From: JBLNDJ01 sp050261515
GTDB lineage: Bacteria; Acidobacteriota; Terriglobia; Bryobacterales; Bryobacteraceae
Reading direction: 5' to 3'
Assembly (NCBI GenBank): GCA_050261515.1
Contig: JBLNDJ010000048.1
Span: forward strand, 302,675 to 366,674
Length of the DNA: 64,000 bases
Shown here: piece by piece, positions 1 to 9,040 of the stretch
How the letters are laid out: every line of letters begins with the position of its first letter
Position numbering within the stretch: position 1 is the stretch's first letter
Program-made: the position numbers and the translations under genes
The notes under the pieces: model-generated
Database searches by the model: none
What the model was told of the DNA's origin: nothing
What the model saw: only the letters and a program-made list of their open reading frames with translations

Positions 1-700
1 TCACGGCCATCAACACGCCTTCGAGCAGATCCACCGGCTCGAATCCCGTGACCACGATCGGCACGCGGTAGCGCTCCGCAATCGGCTCATACTGCTCGAA
101 CCCGACGACGGTGCACACGTGGCCCGGCGCAAGGAACGCTTGCACGCGATGGTTCGGCGCATTCAGAATCGCTTCGATCGCAGGCGGCACGAGCACGTGC
201 GCCACCAGGATCGAGAAGTTCTGAACACCCATGCGCGCGGCCTGGAACACGGCCATCGCGTTCGCCGGCGCCGTCGTTTCGAATCCGACCGCGAAAAATA
301 CCACCTGCTTTTGCGGATTCGCGCGCGCCAGCTTCACGGCATCGAGCGGAGAATAGACGACGCGCACGTCGCCACCCCCGGCTTTGGCGTCGAACAGGCT
401 CTTCGACGAACCCGGCACACGCAGCATATCGCCGAACGAGCACATCAACGTTCCGGGCCGCGACGCGATCTCGACGGCCTTATCGATCAGCTCGAGCGGC
501 GTCACGCACACCGGGCAGCCGGGCCCGTGGACGAGCGTGATCGCCTCCGGCAGCAAGTCCTGTAAGCCGCTCTTGAGAATCGTGTGGGTCTGGCCGCCGC
601 AGATCTCCATGATGGTCCACGGCCGCGTCGTCGTGCGCCGGATCGCGCCCGCGAGTTGCTCCACCGCCGCCCGGTCGCGGTATTCGTCGAGGTACTTCAC
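1..700 (-). CDS. hypD: Hydrogenase maturation protein HypD (3' end cut by window edge)
   Basis: HypD is the iron-sulfur scaffold protein that, with HypC, assembles the Fe(CN)2CO unit of [NiFe]-hydrogenase. Translation from a GTG at 700 reads VKYLDEYRDRAAVEQL. It contains GGQTHT near residue 35 with C34, and GPGCPVC with C62 and C65, the cysteine pattern of the family, and later GFETTAP and GFEPVDLLEG. About 233 residues are visible; the family is usually about 370, so the C-terminal cysteine cluster lies outside the window. The GTG overlaps the hypC stop as GTGA, so translation is probably coupled. hypE would be expected just beyond position 1. Confidence 0.93.
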   Translation of the reverse strand, partial: MKYLDEYRDRAAVEQLAGAIRRTTTRPWTIMEICGGQTHTILKSGLQDLLPEAITLVHGPGCPVCVTPLELIDKAVEIASRPGTLMCSFGDMLRVPGSSKSLFDAKAGGGDVRVVYSPLDAVKLARANPQKQVVFFAVGFETTAPANAMAVFQAARMGVQNFSILVAHVLVPPAIEAILNAPNHRVQAFLAPGHVCTVVGFEQYEPIAERYRVPIVVTGFEPVDLLEGVLMAV

Positions 701-939
701 GGCTCCGGCTCCGGCTCCATCTCCCGCAGGTATTCGAAGATCTTCTGCGCCTCGTCCTCGTCGACCACGCTCAGCGCGAAGCCCACGTGCACGAGAACGT
801 AATCGCCGGTCTTCGCCTCGGGCGTGAACGCGAGCGAGATGTCCTTCCGGACCCCCGAAAAATCGACCTTGCCGGACCGGAGCGACGGATCGGCGTCCTC
901 CATGATCTCGACAATCTTCCCCGGAATCGCTAGACACAT
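697..939 (-). CDS. hypC: Hydrogenase assembly chaperone HypC
   Basis: An 80-residue chaperone that carries the Fe(CN)2CO precursor from HypD to the hydrogenase large subunit. It begins MCLAIPGKIVEI, with the essential Cys2 and the PGK motif of the HypC/HybG family, and contains GDYVLVHVGFAL followed by an acidic C-terminal helix. Its start overlaps the end of hypF by 10 bases, and its stop overlaps the GTG start of hypD, so the order hypF-hypC-hypD is tightly coupled. The C-terminus repeats Glu-Pro (MEPEPEP), which is unremarkable for the family. Confidence 0.96.
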   Translation of the reverse strand: MCLAIPGKIVEIMEDADPSLRSGKVDFSGVRKDISLAFTPEAKTGDYVLVHVGFALSVVDEDEAQKIFEYLREMEPEPEP

Positions 940-3092
940 GTGATCACCGCCTGTCCGAGCGCAATACCCCCGTCGTTGGCCGGCACGCGCTGGTGCGTGT
1001 AGACCGCGAATCCCCGGCCTTCCAGAAGCGCGGCCGTACGCTCCACCAAATACCCATTCTGAAACACGCCGCCCGAAAGCGCGACCTGCCGGACCCCACT
1101 GCGCGCCGCCACCGCCGCGATCCAGTTCGCAAGGGCGTTGTGGAAGCGCGCCGCAATGCGCCCCTTCGCGACGCCGGCCGCGGCATCGCAACGGACCGCT
1201 TCGACCAGCGCGGACCAATCGCCAGTCTCCGGGAGCGGATAAGCCTCCCCGGTTTCCAGGCCGTCGATCGCGCGTTCGAGCAGCATCGCCGCCTGGCCCT
1301 CGAACCGGCTTTCGCGCGCAATGCCCGCCATCGACGAGACTGCGTCGAACAGCCGCCCCACGCTCGAGGTGACCGGCGCGTTCACGCCGCGCTCGAGCAT
1401 CCGCCGGATCACCGGATCGGCCACGGCACCCGCGCCGTACGTTTCGTAGAGCAGGCTCGCTTCCGAGCGCCACCCCTGCTTGATCGCCGCCTCGCCGCCC
1501 GGAAGACGGAACTGGCGCAGGTGCGCGATGCGCTCGAAGCGGCCTTCCTCGACCAGGAAGAATTCCCCGCCCCAGATCGTGCCGTCGAGCCCGTAGCCTG
1601 TGCCGTCCCAGGCGACGCCTAGGTACGGCCCGCGGATCGCGTTCTCGGCCGCGCACGCCGCCGCGTGCGCCTGGTGGTGCTGCACGCGCACAACCGGCAG
1701 CCCCGAAGCGAGCGCCCAGTGCGTGGATGCGTAATCCGGATGCAGGTCGCAGGCGACCATCTCGGGATTGAAGCGGTACAGGCGGCACAAATCGTCGATC
1801 GCGTTCTCGAAGGCGCGCCGGGCTTCGAGCGTATCGAGGTCGCCGACATGCTGGCTCACGAACACCTGGCGGCCCGCCGCGATCGCGACGGTGTTCTTCA
1901 GATGCGCGCCAACGGCGAGCACGGGCGCAAGCGGACGCTCCACGCGCACCGGAAGCGGCGCATATCCGCGCGCCCGCCGCATCACGTGCTCGCGCCCGCG
2001 CTGCACCCGCACCACGGAATCGTCACACGGCCGCGCGATGGGCCGGTCGTGCATCACGAACATATCGGCGATGCCGGCCAGGCGCTCGCGAGCCTCCTCG
2101 TTGTCCGTAGCGATGGGCTCGTCGCTCCGATTCCCGCTCGTCGCCACCAGCGGAAACGGGAACGCGCGCATCAGCAGATGGTGCAGCGGCGAGTACGGCA
2201 GCATCACGCCGAGATACGGCGAGTTGTGCGCCACGTTGGGCGCAAGCGAGTTTGGCACGGGCCGCAGCAGAACGATCGGCGCCGCGGCCGACCGCAGTAC
2301 GCGCGCCTCCGCCTCGGACACACGGCAATACTCGCGCACAACCTCGAGCGACGGCATCATCAAAGCGAACGGCTTTTCTTCGCGATGCTTCAAGCGCCGC
2401 AGCCGCGCGACCGCTTCCTCGTTCCGCGCATCGGCCAGCAACTGAAACCCGCCGATGCCCTTGAGCGCGACAATGCGCCCCGCTGCCAGCTCGGACGCCG
2501 CCTCGGCAACCCCCACCGTCAACCGGGGCCCGCACACCGGACACGCATTCGGCTGCGCATGGAACCGCCTATCGGCAGGATCGGTATACTCGCGCCGGCA
2601 CTCGGGGCAAAGCGCAAACCCGCGCATCGTAGTACGCGGCCTGTCGTAAGGAATATCGAGAACGATCGTGTACCGGGGCCCGCACTGAGTGCAATTCGTG
2701 AACGGATACCCATAGCGCCGGTTCGTGGGATCCAGCAATTCGCGCAAGCACTTCGGGCATGTCGCCAGGTCCGGAAGCACGGCGGCGCTCTTCTCCGCCG
2801 CGTTATCGCTGTGGAGAATTTCGAACTTCGCAAAACCCGCCGGAGCCAGAAAACTCGTCTCGCGCGCGAGCACCACCGCCGCCGGCGGCCTCTCGGTTTC
2901 GAGCCGCTCGAGGAACCGCTCCAGCGCCCCCCGCTCCCCCTCGACCTCCACCACCAGCCCCGCGCTCGAGTTGAGCACGGTCCCCGGCAGCCCCATCTCT
3001 GTCGCAAGGCGATACACGAACGGACGAAACCCGACGCCTTGCACCGCGCCGTAAAGCGCCACTCGCAGACGTTCGTTACTCACAAGCCCCAC
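930..3092 (-). CDS. hypF: Carbamoyltransferase HypF
   Basis: HypF uses carbamoyl phosphate and ATP to load a carbamoyl group onto the C-terminal cysteine of HypE, the source of hydrogenase cyanide ligands. The 720 residues show the full domain order: acylphosphatase (GAVQGVGFRPFVYRLA, residues 15-30), two zinc fingers (C112/C115/C134/C137 and C162/C165/C184/C187), a YrdC-like domain (about 200-375, with KGIGGFQLL and HREEKPFALM) and a Kae1/carbamoyltransferase domain (VQHHQAHAA at 470-478, LSGGVFQN later). Length is close to the usual 750. The start is a GTG at 3092; a second GTG at 3083 is possible. It follows the acyl-CoA synthetase gene by 51 bases that hold a hairpin. Confidence 0.96.
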   Translation of the reverse strand: MGLVSNERLRVALYGAVQGVGFRPFVYRLATEMGLPGTVLNSSAGLVVEVEGERGALERFLERLETERPPAAVVLARETSFLAPAGFAKFEILHSDNAAEKSAAVLPDLATCPKCLRELLDPTNRRYGYPFTNCTQCGPRYTIVLDIPYDRPRTTMRGFALCPECRREYTDPADRRFHAQPNACPVCGPRLTVGVAEAASELAAGRIVALKGIGGFQLLADARNEEAVARLRRLKHREEKPFALMMPSLEVVREYCRVSEAEARVLRSAAAPIVLLRPVPNSLAPNVAHNSPYLGVMLPYSPLHHLLMRAFPFPLVATSGNRSDEPIATDNEEARERLAGIADMFVMHDRPIARPCDDSVVRVQRGREHVMRRARGYAPLPVRVERPLAPVLAVGAHLKNTVAIAAGRQVFVSQHVGDLDTLEARRAFENAIDDLCRLYRFNPEMVACDLHPDYASTHWALASGLPVVRVQHHQAHAAACAAENAIRGPYLGVAWDGTGYGLDGTIWGGEFFLVEEGRFERIAHLRQFRLPGGEAAIKQGWRSEASLLYETYGAGAVADPVIRRMLERGVNAPVTSSVGRLFDAVSSMAGIARESRFEGQAAMLLERAIDGLETGEAYPLPETGDWSALVEAVRCDAAAGVAKGRIAARFHNALANWIAAVAARSGVRQVALSGGVFQNGYLVERTAALLEGRGFAVYTHQRVPANDGGIALGQAVITCV

Positions 3093-3103
3093 TGAGTCTT
3101 CTT

Positions 3104-3131
3104 GCGGGGCAGGTTTGGCGGCCTGCCCCGC
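3104..3131. repeat. Perfect 10-bp inverted repeat between acyl-CoA synthetase and hypF
   Basis: The arms 3104-3113 (GCGGGGCAGG) and 3122-3131 are perfect reverse complements around an 8-base loop. The hairpin lies in the 51-base gap between two minus-strand genes. No T-run follows on either strand, so it is not a classic intrinsic terminator. It could stabilise or process the operon mRNA, or be a small dispersed repeat; the sequence does not decide. Confidence 0.7.
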
Positions 3132-3143
3132 GTCGAAGTACTG

Positions 3144-5897
3144 CTACACCGCCACTTGAAGATTCAACTGCGCCTTCACCACCGGATCGTCCGCCGAACG
3201 AGTCAGCTCGAAGCCAAGCTTCTCGCAGATGCGCTGCATCGTAAGGTTGTCCGGAAGAATGTCACCGGTGATCCGGCTCAGTTTCTCGTCTTTGGCCACG
3301 TCGAGCAACCGCGCCAACAGCGCGGTGCCCAGGCCGCGGCCCTGGTATTCATCGCTGAGGATGAGCGCGAACTCGGCTTCGTTCGTGCCGTGCGTTCGCT
3401 TCAGGCGGGCCACCGCGACAATCCGCGGCTTGCCTGTCTGGGCGTCCTTCGTCTCGGCCACGAGCGCGATTTCGCGATCGTAGTCGATGAAGCAAATGCG
3501 GGTCAGCCGGTCGTGCGCCACGCGCTGGCTGAGTTGCAGCATGTGCAGATAGCGCTGGTATACCGAGCGGTCCGACAGCGTCTCGTGGAACTTCACCATC
3601 AGCGGCTCGTCCTCGGGCCGGATCGGCCGGATCGAGAACTGCGTCCCATCCTTCGTCTGGATCGAGGCGATGTACTTGGTCGGATAGGGCCGGATCGCCA
3701 GCTTCGGCAGCTTGTGCTCCGACATATCCTGTCCGTACACGACCACGCGCGCATCGAGCGCGATCAGCCGCTCGGGCGACGCCATCAGCGGGTTGATGTC
3801 GATCTCTTTGATCCACCGCTGCTCGACCACCAACTGGCTAAAGCGGACGAGCAACTGCTCGAGCGCCGGCAGGTCCACCGGCTTACGGCCGCGGACGCCC
3901 TTCAGCGCCTTGTAGATCTTCGTCTGCTCCATCATGCGCCGGGCAAGCGTCGAGTTCAGCGGCGGAAGCGCGAGCGCGCGGTCCTTGAAGACCTCGACCA
4001 ACTGCCCGCCCATGCCGAACAGCAGCACCGGGCCGAACTGCGGGTCGATGCTCGAGCCGATGATCACTTCGTAGCCATCGAGCTTCACCATCGGCTGCAC
4101 GGTCACGCCCTGGAAATGCTGGGCGCCCACCTTCTCGGCCACCGATTTCTGAATCCCGAGGAATGCCTCGCGCACCGCTTGTTCCGTGCGCAGGTTGAGC
4201 ACCACGCCGCCGACGTCCGTCTTGTGCGTGATCGTCTCCGAGTACAGCTTCAATACCACCGGGAAGCCGATCTTCTTGGCCAGCGCCGCGGCCTTGTCCG
4301 CGTCCTCCGCGATGTGCGTCTCGACGGTCGGGATGCCGTAGGTCGCCAGCAACTGCTTCGACTCGAACTCGGTCAGGATGGTGCGTCCCGATTTCCGGAC
4401 GGCCTGAATGATGGCATCGGCCTTCTTGCGGTCGGCCTCGGCCTCTTCCGATGCCGCCGCCATCGGGGTCTCGTAGAGGCCCTTCAGGTTATAGCTGTTG
4501 CGCCACATGTAGACGAACGCGCGCGCCGCGGTGTCGGGATACGGGAATGTCGGGATGCCGGCGCGATTGAGAATTTCCTCGCCCGCGGCCACTTCAGTCC
4601 CGCCCATCCAGCTCGCGATAACCGGCTTGCCCTCGATCTTCGCGTAGGGCTTCAACTGCTCGGCGGTCTTGGTCGGATCGGTCATCGACTGCGGCGTCAG
4701 GATGACGAGCATGCCGTCCGCGTTCGGGTCTTTCGCCACGATCTCGAGCGCCTTCGCATAGCGCTCCGGCGCCGCGTCGCCCAGGATGTCCACCGGATTG
4801 TTCCGGCTCCAGGCGGCGGGCAGCACCTTGTTGAGCGACTCCATCGTCTCGGCCGAAATCTCGCTCGCTTCGGCGCCCTCGGTCACGAGCGCATCGGTAG
4901 CCAGCACCGCCGGACCGCCCGCGTTCGTGATAATCGACAGCTTCGGCCCGGCCGGGCGCGGCTGCTTCGCCAGCACTTCCGCCATGTAGAACAGGTCCGC
5001 GATGTTGTTCACGCGCAGCACCCCGCTGCGGCGGAACGCGGCGTCGAGCACTTCATCCGAGCCCGTGAGCGAACCGGTGTGCGAGGCGGCGGCCTTCGCG
5101 GCCGCGGCCGTGCGGCCCGGCTTGATGACGATGATCGGCTTTTGCAGCGCCACCTCGCGCGCCGCCGAAAGGAACGAGCGCGCGTCGCCGATCGATTCCA
5201 TGTAGATCAGGATCGAGCGCGTGCGCGGATCGTTGCCGAGATAGTCGATCAGGTCGCCCCACCCGACATCGGCCATCGACCCGATCGAAATGAACGCCGA
5301 GAAACCCACCTGCTCGCGGAAGCTCCAGTCCAGAATTGCCGTGCACAGCGCGCCGCTCTGGCTGATGAAACCCACGTTGCCCGGCAGCGCCATCCCGCGC
5401 GCAAAGGTCGCATTCAGACCGGTGAGCGGACTCATCAGGCCCAGGCAGTTCGGGCCGATGATCCGCATTTTGCCCTTGCGCGCTTCCTCCACCACCTGAT
5501 TTTCGAGCGCCAGGCCCTCGGGACCAAGCTCCTTGAAACCGGCCGAAATGACGATCGCCGCGCGCACGCCGGCCTGGACGCACTCGCGGATGATGCCCGG
5601 CACGGTCCGCGCCGGGGTCGTGATCACCGCGAGGTCCACCTGCTCCGATATCGAACCGATCGTTGGATACGCCCGGATTCCGAGGACGCTCGACCTCTTG
5701 GGGTTGACGGGGTAAACGGTTCCGCCGAACGGCGTGCTGATGAGGTTCCACAGCACGGTGCGTCCGACGCTGCCCGGATTTTCGGTCGCACCGATCAGCG
5801 CGACCGATTCCGGTTCAAAGAAAACGTCCAGCGGATGTTCGCGAGGGCGTAAGATGTCCTGGGCGGAGTCCCCGCCGGGTGTCTTCAGTTTCTTCAT
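3144..5897 (-). CDS. ADP-forming acyl-CoA synthetase fused to GNAT acetyltransferase (Pat/PatZ-like architecture)
   Basis: 917 residues with four parts: CoA-binding domain (about 20-150, VALIGATENPGSVGR), flavodoxin-like ligase domain (about 165-310, with SHTGSLTGS and H273), ATP-grasp (about 495-720, GIPTVETHI and HKTDVGGVVLNL) and a C-terminal GNAT domain (about 755-917, YQGRGLGTALLARLL). The family either makes acetyl-CoA reversibly from acetate with ATP or, as in enterobacterial PatZ, acetylates protein lysines. Here the SHTG histidine that is phosphorylated in active ADP-forming synthetases is present, so the ligase half may be active (inference). A clear AGGAAGG ribosome-binding site precedes the ATG. 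It sits inside the hydrogenase operon, 34 bases after the protease gene, which is unusual. Confidence 0.93.
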   Translation of the reverse strand: MKKLKTPGGDSAQDILRPREHPLDVFFEPESVALIGATENPGSVGRTVLWNLISTPFGGTVYPVNPKRSSVLGIRAYPTIGSISEQVDLAVITTPARTVPGIIRECVQAGVRAAIVISAGFKELGPEGLALENQVVEEARKGKMRIIGPNCLGLMSPLTGLNATFARGMALPGNVGFISQSGALCTAILDWSFREQVGFSAFISIGSMADVGWGDLIDYLGNDPRTRSILIYMESIGDARSFLSAAREVALQKPIIVIKPGRTAAAAKAAASHTGSLTGSDEVLDAAFRRSGVLRVNNIADLFYMAEVLAKQPRPAGPKLSIITNAGGPAVLATDALVTEGAEASEISAETMESLNKVLPAAWSRNNPVDILGDAAPERYAKALEIVAKDPNADGMLVILTPQSMTDPTKTAEQLKPYAKIEGKPVIASWMGGTEVAAGEEILNRAGIPTFPYPDTAARAFVYMWRNSYNLKGLYETPMAAASEEAEADRKKADAIIQAVRKSGRTILTEFESKQLLATYGIPTVETHIAEDADKAAALAKKIGFPVVLKLYSETITHKTDVGGVVLNLRTEQAVREAFLGIQKSVAEKVGAQHFQGVTVQPMVKLDGYEVIIGSSIDPQFGPVLLFGMGGQLVEVFKDRALALPPLNSTLARRMMEQTKIYKALKGVRGRKPVDLPALEQLLVRFSQLVVEQRWIKEIDINPLMASPERLIALDARVVVYGQDMSEHKLPKLAIRPYPTKYIASIQTKDGTQFSIRPIRPEDEPLMVKFHETLSDRSVYQRYLHMLQLSQRVAHDRLTRICFIDYDREIALVAETKDAQTGKPRIVAVARLKRTHGTNEAEFALILSDEYQGRGLGTALLARLLDVAKDEKLSRITGDILPDNLTMQRICEKLGFELTRSADDPVVKAQLNLQVAV

Positions 5898-5931
5898 GTA
5901 CCCTTCCTCGAATCACTCTATGTATGAATGG

Positions 5932-6384
5932 CTACGGAGTTGCGCCGCAGACCGTCTGAATCTGTTCCAAAAGTGCCGGTAACGCGGACTGCACTTCTGC
6001 GGAAAGTTCCTCGCCGTACCCGAACGATCTTCCCCGAACCGTGAAGAAGAAAGCTTCCGGACAGCGTCCGTACAGCGCTTCGGCCATGCCGAGCAGCGCC
6101 GGCGGATCCATCTGATGGGAGAATGCAGCGGCCGGGGAACGCCTGGGTTCTACTTGCTCGAAACGAATTTCTCCCGAAAAACCATTATCGCAAGCCGCGT
6201 CGATGAAAATCACTACATCGGATCTTGAAATCTCTTCTGCGAACTCGGGCATGAGCTGGTGCGCCACGCGAACTGTAACCTCGCGGTCCGCCAGGGCCTC
6301 TTTGAGCCGCTCCGCCGCGCGCCAGCCGATGCCGTCGTCGCCGCGCAACGGATTGCCCCACCCGATGACGAGGATGCGCGCCAT
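5932..6384 (-). CDS. hoxW: Hydrogenase maturation protease (HoxW/HyaD family)
   Basis: A 150-residue nickel-dependent endopeptidase that removes the C-terminal tail of the hydrogenase large subunit after metal insertion. It starts MARILVIGWGNPLRGDDGIG, the family signature with the metal-binding Asp in GDDG, and continues with the conserved VIFIDAA segment (second metal ligand) and FSHQMDPPALL with the His ligand. Its ATG shares one base with the stop codon of the preceding large-subunit gene, so the enzyme and its substrate are made together. Length is typical. Confidence 0.93.
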   Translation of the reverse strand: MARILVIGWGNPLRGDDGIGWRAAERLKEALADREVTVRVAHQLMPEFAEEISRSDVVIFIDAACDNGFSGEIRFEQVEPRRSPAAAFSHQMDPPALLGMAEALYGRCPEAFFFTVRGRSFGYGEELSAEVQSALPALLEQIQTVCGATP

Positions 6385-7811
6385 CAGCCGCCCCTCAACT
6401 CGTCCACCACGCGCCCGTCCGGCGCGACCAGCTCAATCCGCAGCGGCATCCGTCCCACTGCATGCGTCGAGCAACTCAAACACGGGTCGAACGCGCGAAT
6501 CACTGCCTCCACCCGGTTCAGCATGCCCTCCTGAAGCCGGTTTCCATCCACGAAGCGTTTGGCGGCCTGGAGCACGCCCCGATTCATCGCCAAATTGTTG
6601 TGCCCCGTCGCAATCACCAGGTTCGCCCATCGCATGAGCCCATGCTCATCCACTTTATAGTGATGGATCAGTGTGCCGCGGGGCGCCTCGGCCACGCCGA
6701 TCCCCTCGGCGTTGTTCGGCCCCGCCAGCGCACGCACATGTTTGCTCAGAATCTCAGGCCCGCCCAGCAGCTGCTCGATGCGCTCGATCGCATACAGAAT
6801 CTCGATCAGCCGCGCGTAATGGTAGTAGAAAGAGCTCAGCGCCGCGCCGCGCTCGAGCTCGCGGAACTCGGCCCACTCCTGGTCCGCCAGATACGTGCCG
6901 CACCGGTCGATGATGTTCAACCGCGCCAGCGGCCCCACGCGGTAGATCCCGTCCGGGTATCCCGCGGCTTTATAATACGGCGACTTCAAATAGGAGAACG
7001 GCTCGACGGCTTCTCCGATGTAATCCTCGTAACGCGCCGGCGCGAGATGGTCCGCAACGATCCGGCCCGAAGAATCGAGCACGCGCAACGTTCCGTCGTA
7101 GTGTTCCAGGCCGCCCTCGCTGTCGACCAGGCCCATGAACAGCGAAGGAAAATTCCCGAACGCGCGGATCTCCTCGCGGAACCCGTCCAGGCGCTGCTTA
7201 AACCAGTCGAGCGTGCGCTGCGCCATGGCGAGCGCCCCAGGAATCTCCCCGAGGATCGCATCGCGCATTGCCACGCTCAGCGGCTCGTTCACCCCGCCCG
7301 GCACGACCCACGCCGGATGAATGCGCTTTCCCGCCAGCCGCTCGATCACCTGCTGGCCGAACTTGCGCAGCAGGATGCCGTCGCGCGCCAGCTCCGGGTG
7401 CGCTTCCGCGAGGCCGAAGATGTTCCGCTTCGCGGGATCCGCGTCCATGCCGAGCAGCAGGTCCGGCGACGACAGATGGAAGAAGCTCAGGGCGTGCGAT
7501 TGAATGAGCTGCGCCAGGTTCAGCACCCGCCGCAGGCCGGCCGCCGCGGGCGGGATGCGCGTTCCCAGAATCGCGTCGCACGCCTTCGACGACGCCACCA
7601 GGTGGCTGACCGGGCAAATGCCGCAGATACGCGCCATCAGCGACGGCATCTCGGTGAAAGGCCGCCCCTCGCAAAGCTTTTCGAACCCGCGGAACTGCGT
7701 GACGTGGAACTGCGCCGATTCGACGCGCCCCTCTTCGTTCAGGTGCAGCGTGATCCGCCCGTGGCCCTCGATGCGGCTGACGTTTTCGATCCTGATGGTC
7801 CGGCCCGGCAT
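6384..7811 (-). CDS. hoxH: NAD-reducing [NiFe]-hydrogenase large subunit HoxH
   Basis: 475 residues carrying the NiFe site. The N-terminal L1 motif is RICGICPVSH (C63, C66, H70) and the C-terminal L2 motif is DPCLSCSTH (C444, C447, H450); together they supply the four nickel cysteines. The 25 residues after H450 (starting AVGRMPLR) are the expected peptide cleaved by the protease encoded next door. The sequence style and the HoxFUY neighbours place it with group 3d bidirectional enzymes. The start lies 3 bases after the hoxY stop. Nothing in it suggests damage. Confidence 0.96.
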   Translation of the reverse strand: MPGRTIRIENVSRIEGHGRITLHLNEEGRVESAQFHVTQFRGFEKLCEGRPFTEMPSLMARICGICPVSHLVASSKACDAILGTRIPPAAAGLRRVLNLAQLIQSHALSFFHLSSPDLLLGMDADPAKRNIFGLAEAHPELARDGILLRKFGQQVIERLAGKRIHPAWVVPGGVNEPLSVAMRDAILGEIPGALAMAQRTLDWFKQRLDGFREEIRAFGNFPSLFMGLVDSEGGLEHYDGTLRVLDSSGRIVADHLAPARYEDYIGEAVEPFSYLKSPYYKAAGYPDGIYRVGPLARLNIIDRCGTYLADQEWAEFRELERGAALSSFYYHYARLIEILYAIERIEQLLGGPEILSKHVRALAGPNNAEGIGVAEAPRGTLIHHYKVDEHGLMRWANLVIATGHNNLAMNRGVLQAAKRFVDGNRLQEGMLNRVEAVIRAFDPCLSCSTHAVGRMPLRIELVAPDGRVVDELRGG

Positions 7812-7814
7812 ACG

Positions 7815-8330
7815 CTACGCTCCAAACCTGGACCGCATCGCCATCTCCGGCACGCGCCCCGCCGCCAGCTCCGCCAGCGCGAACTCGATCGTCTCGGCCG
7901 AAGGCGGGCACCCTGGAATGAACGCGTCCACGGCCACCACCTCGTGCGCCGGCACCGCGCGCGCGAGCAGGGCAGGCACGCCCGTCACCGCATCCGCCCT
8001 CCCGTACCCCCGCTCGAGCACCGCCTTGACGCCGAACGCATTCCGCATCCCCGGCACGTTGGCCGTGATCGCGCAATCGCCCATGGACACCAGCGTCTTC
8101 GTCCGCTCGCGTATCAGCCGCAGCTTCGCCCGGTCCTCATCGGAAGCAACCGCGCCCTCGATGAGCGCGACGTCTACGCCTTCGGGAAACTCCTTGGCAT
8201 CCACCAGCGGGCTGTACACGACCTCGAACTTCTCCGCCAGTGCCAGGATGCGCTCGTCCATGTCGAGAAAAGACATGTGGCACCCCGAGCACCCGTCCAG
8301 CCACACGGTCGCAAGCCGCAACTTCTTCAT
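7815..8330 (-). CDS. hoxY: NAD-reducing hydrogenase small subunit HoxY
   Basis: 171 residues; relays electrons from the NiFe subunit to the diaphorase module. Cysteines for the proximal [4Fe-4S] cluster are visible as DGCSGCH (C14, C17), GDCAITANVPGMRN and IPGCPPSAE. There is no extended C-terminal domain for medial and distal clusters and no Tat signal, which fits a cytosolic group 3 enzyme. I chose the ATG at 8330 because it overlaps the hoxU stop as ATGA and the protein begins with the expected strand MKKLRLATVWLDG; the open frame further upstream is hoxU DNA read in another frame. Confidence 0.95.
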   Translation of the reverse strand: MKKLRLATVWLDGCSGCHMSFLDMDERILALAEKFEVVYSPLVDAKEFPEGVDVALIEGAVASDEDRAKLRLIRERTKTLVSMGDCAITANVPGMRNAFGVKAVLERGYGRADAVTGVPALLARAVPAHEVVAVDAFIPGCPPSAETIEFALAELAAGRVPEMAMRSRFGA

Positions 8331-9040
8331 CGCGTACGCTCCCGCATCAACGTCAGGTACGGCAGGAACTGCCTGCGCTTGGACATCTCGGCCACCGACT
8401 TGCCCTTCTCGGTAAGCGCGCCGGTGGGACACACATGCACGCACTTGCCGCAGCTTGTGCACGTCTCCGAGTTCCCCCACGGCTCGTTCATGTCCGTAAT
8501 CACGCGGCACTCAATGCCGCGTCCCGTCACGTCCCACGTGTGCGCGCCCTCGATCTCATCGCACACGCGCACGCACCGCGTGCACAGAATGCACCGGTTG
8601 TGGTCGATCACGAACCGCTCGTGCGAAGCGTCCACCGGCAGGTTCGGATACAGGTACGGCACGCGCACGTGCGTCATGTTCAATTTCTGCGAGAGCGTCT
8701 GCAACTCGCAGTTGCCGTTCGAGACGCAGACCGAGCACACGTGGTTCCGCTCGGAAAACAGCAGCTCCAGAATCGTGCGCCGGTATTCGGCCAGCCGCTC
8801 GGAGGCCGTCGTCACCTCCATTCCTTCTTCCACCGCCGTCACGCAAGCCGGCAGCAGCTTCCGCGAGCCCTTGATCTCGACCAGGCACAGCCGGCATGCC
8901 CCCACCGCGTGCAGGCCTTCCAATTCGCACAGCGTCGGAATGAAAATGCCGTTCTCGCGCGCCACCTCGAGCAGCGTCTGGTCGCCGCGCGCGCTGACGT
9001 CCTTCCCGTCGATCGTAAGCGTCCGGATCGTCGCGTTCAT
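8327..9040 (-). CDS. hoxU: Hydrogenase diaphorase iron-sulfur subunit HoxU
   Basis: 237 residues resembling the N-terminal part of complex I NuoG. It has a [2Fe-2S] ferredoxin domain (C38, C49, C52, C66), an NVCSVC-like cluster site (H100, C102, C105, C111) and two [4Fe-4S] motifs, CILCTRCVRVC (150-160) and CTSCGKCVHVC (194-204). It wires HoxF to HoxY. I prefer the ATG at 9040, which overlaps the hoxF stop as ATGA; a GTG two codons upstream at 9046 is also in frame. Confidence 0.94.
   Translation of the reverse strand: MNATIRTLTIDGKDVSARGDQTLLEVARENGIFIPTLCELEGLHAVGACRLCLVEIKGSRKLLPACVTAVEEGMEVTTASERLAEYRRTILELLFSERNHVCSVCVSNGNCELQTLSQKLNMTHVRVPYLYPNLPVDASHERFVIDHNRCILCTRCVRVCDEIEGAHTWDVTGRGIECRVITDMNEPWGNSETCTSCGKCVHVCPTGALTEKGKSVAEMSKRRQFLPYLTLMRERTR

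Noticed and set aside
3102..5852. Long plus-strand open frame opposite the acyl-CoA synthetase gene
   Set aside because: Its translation is rich in Arg and His with no domain, and the minus strand encodes clear conserved motifs. High GC content keeps antisense frames open.
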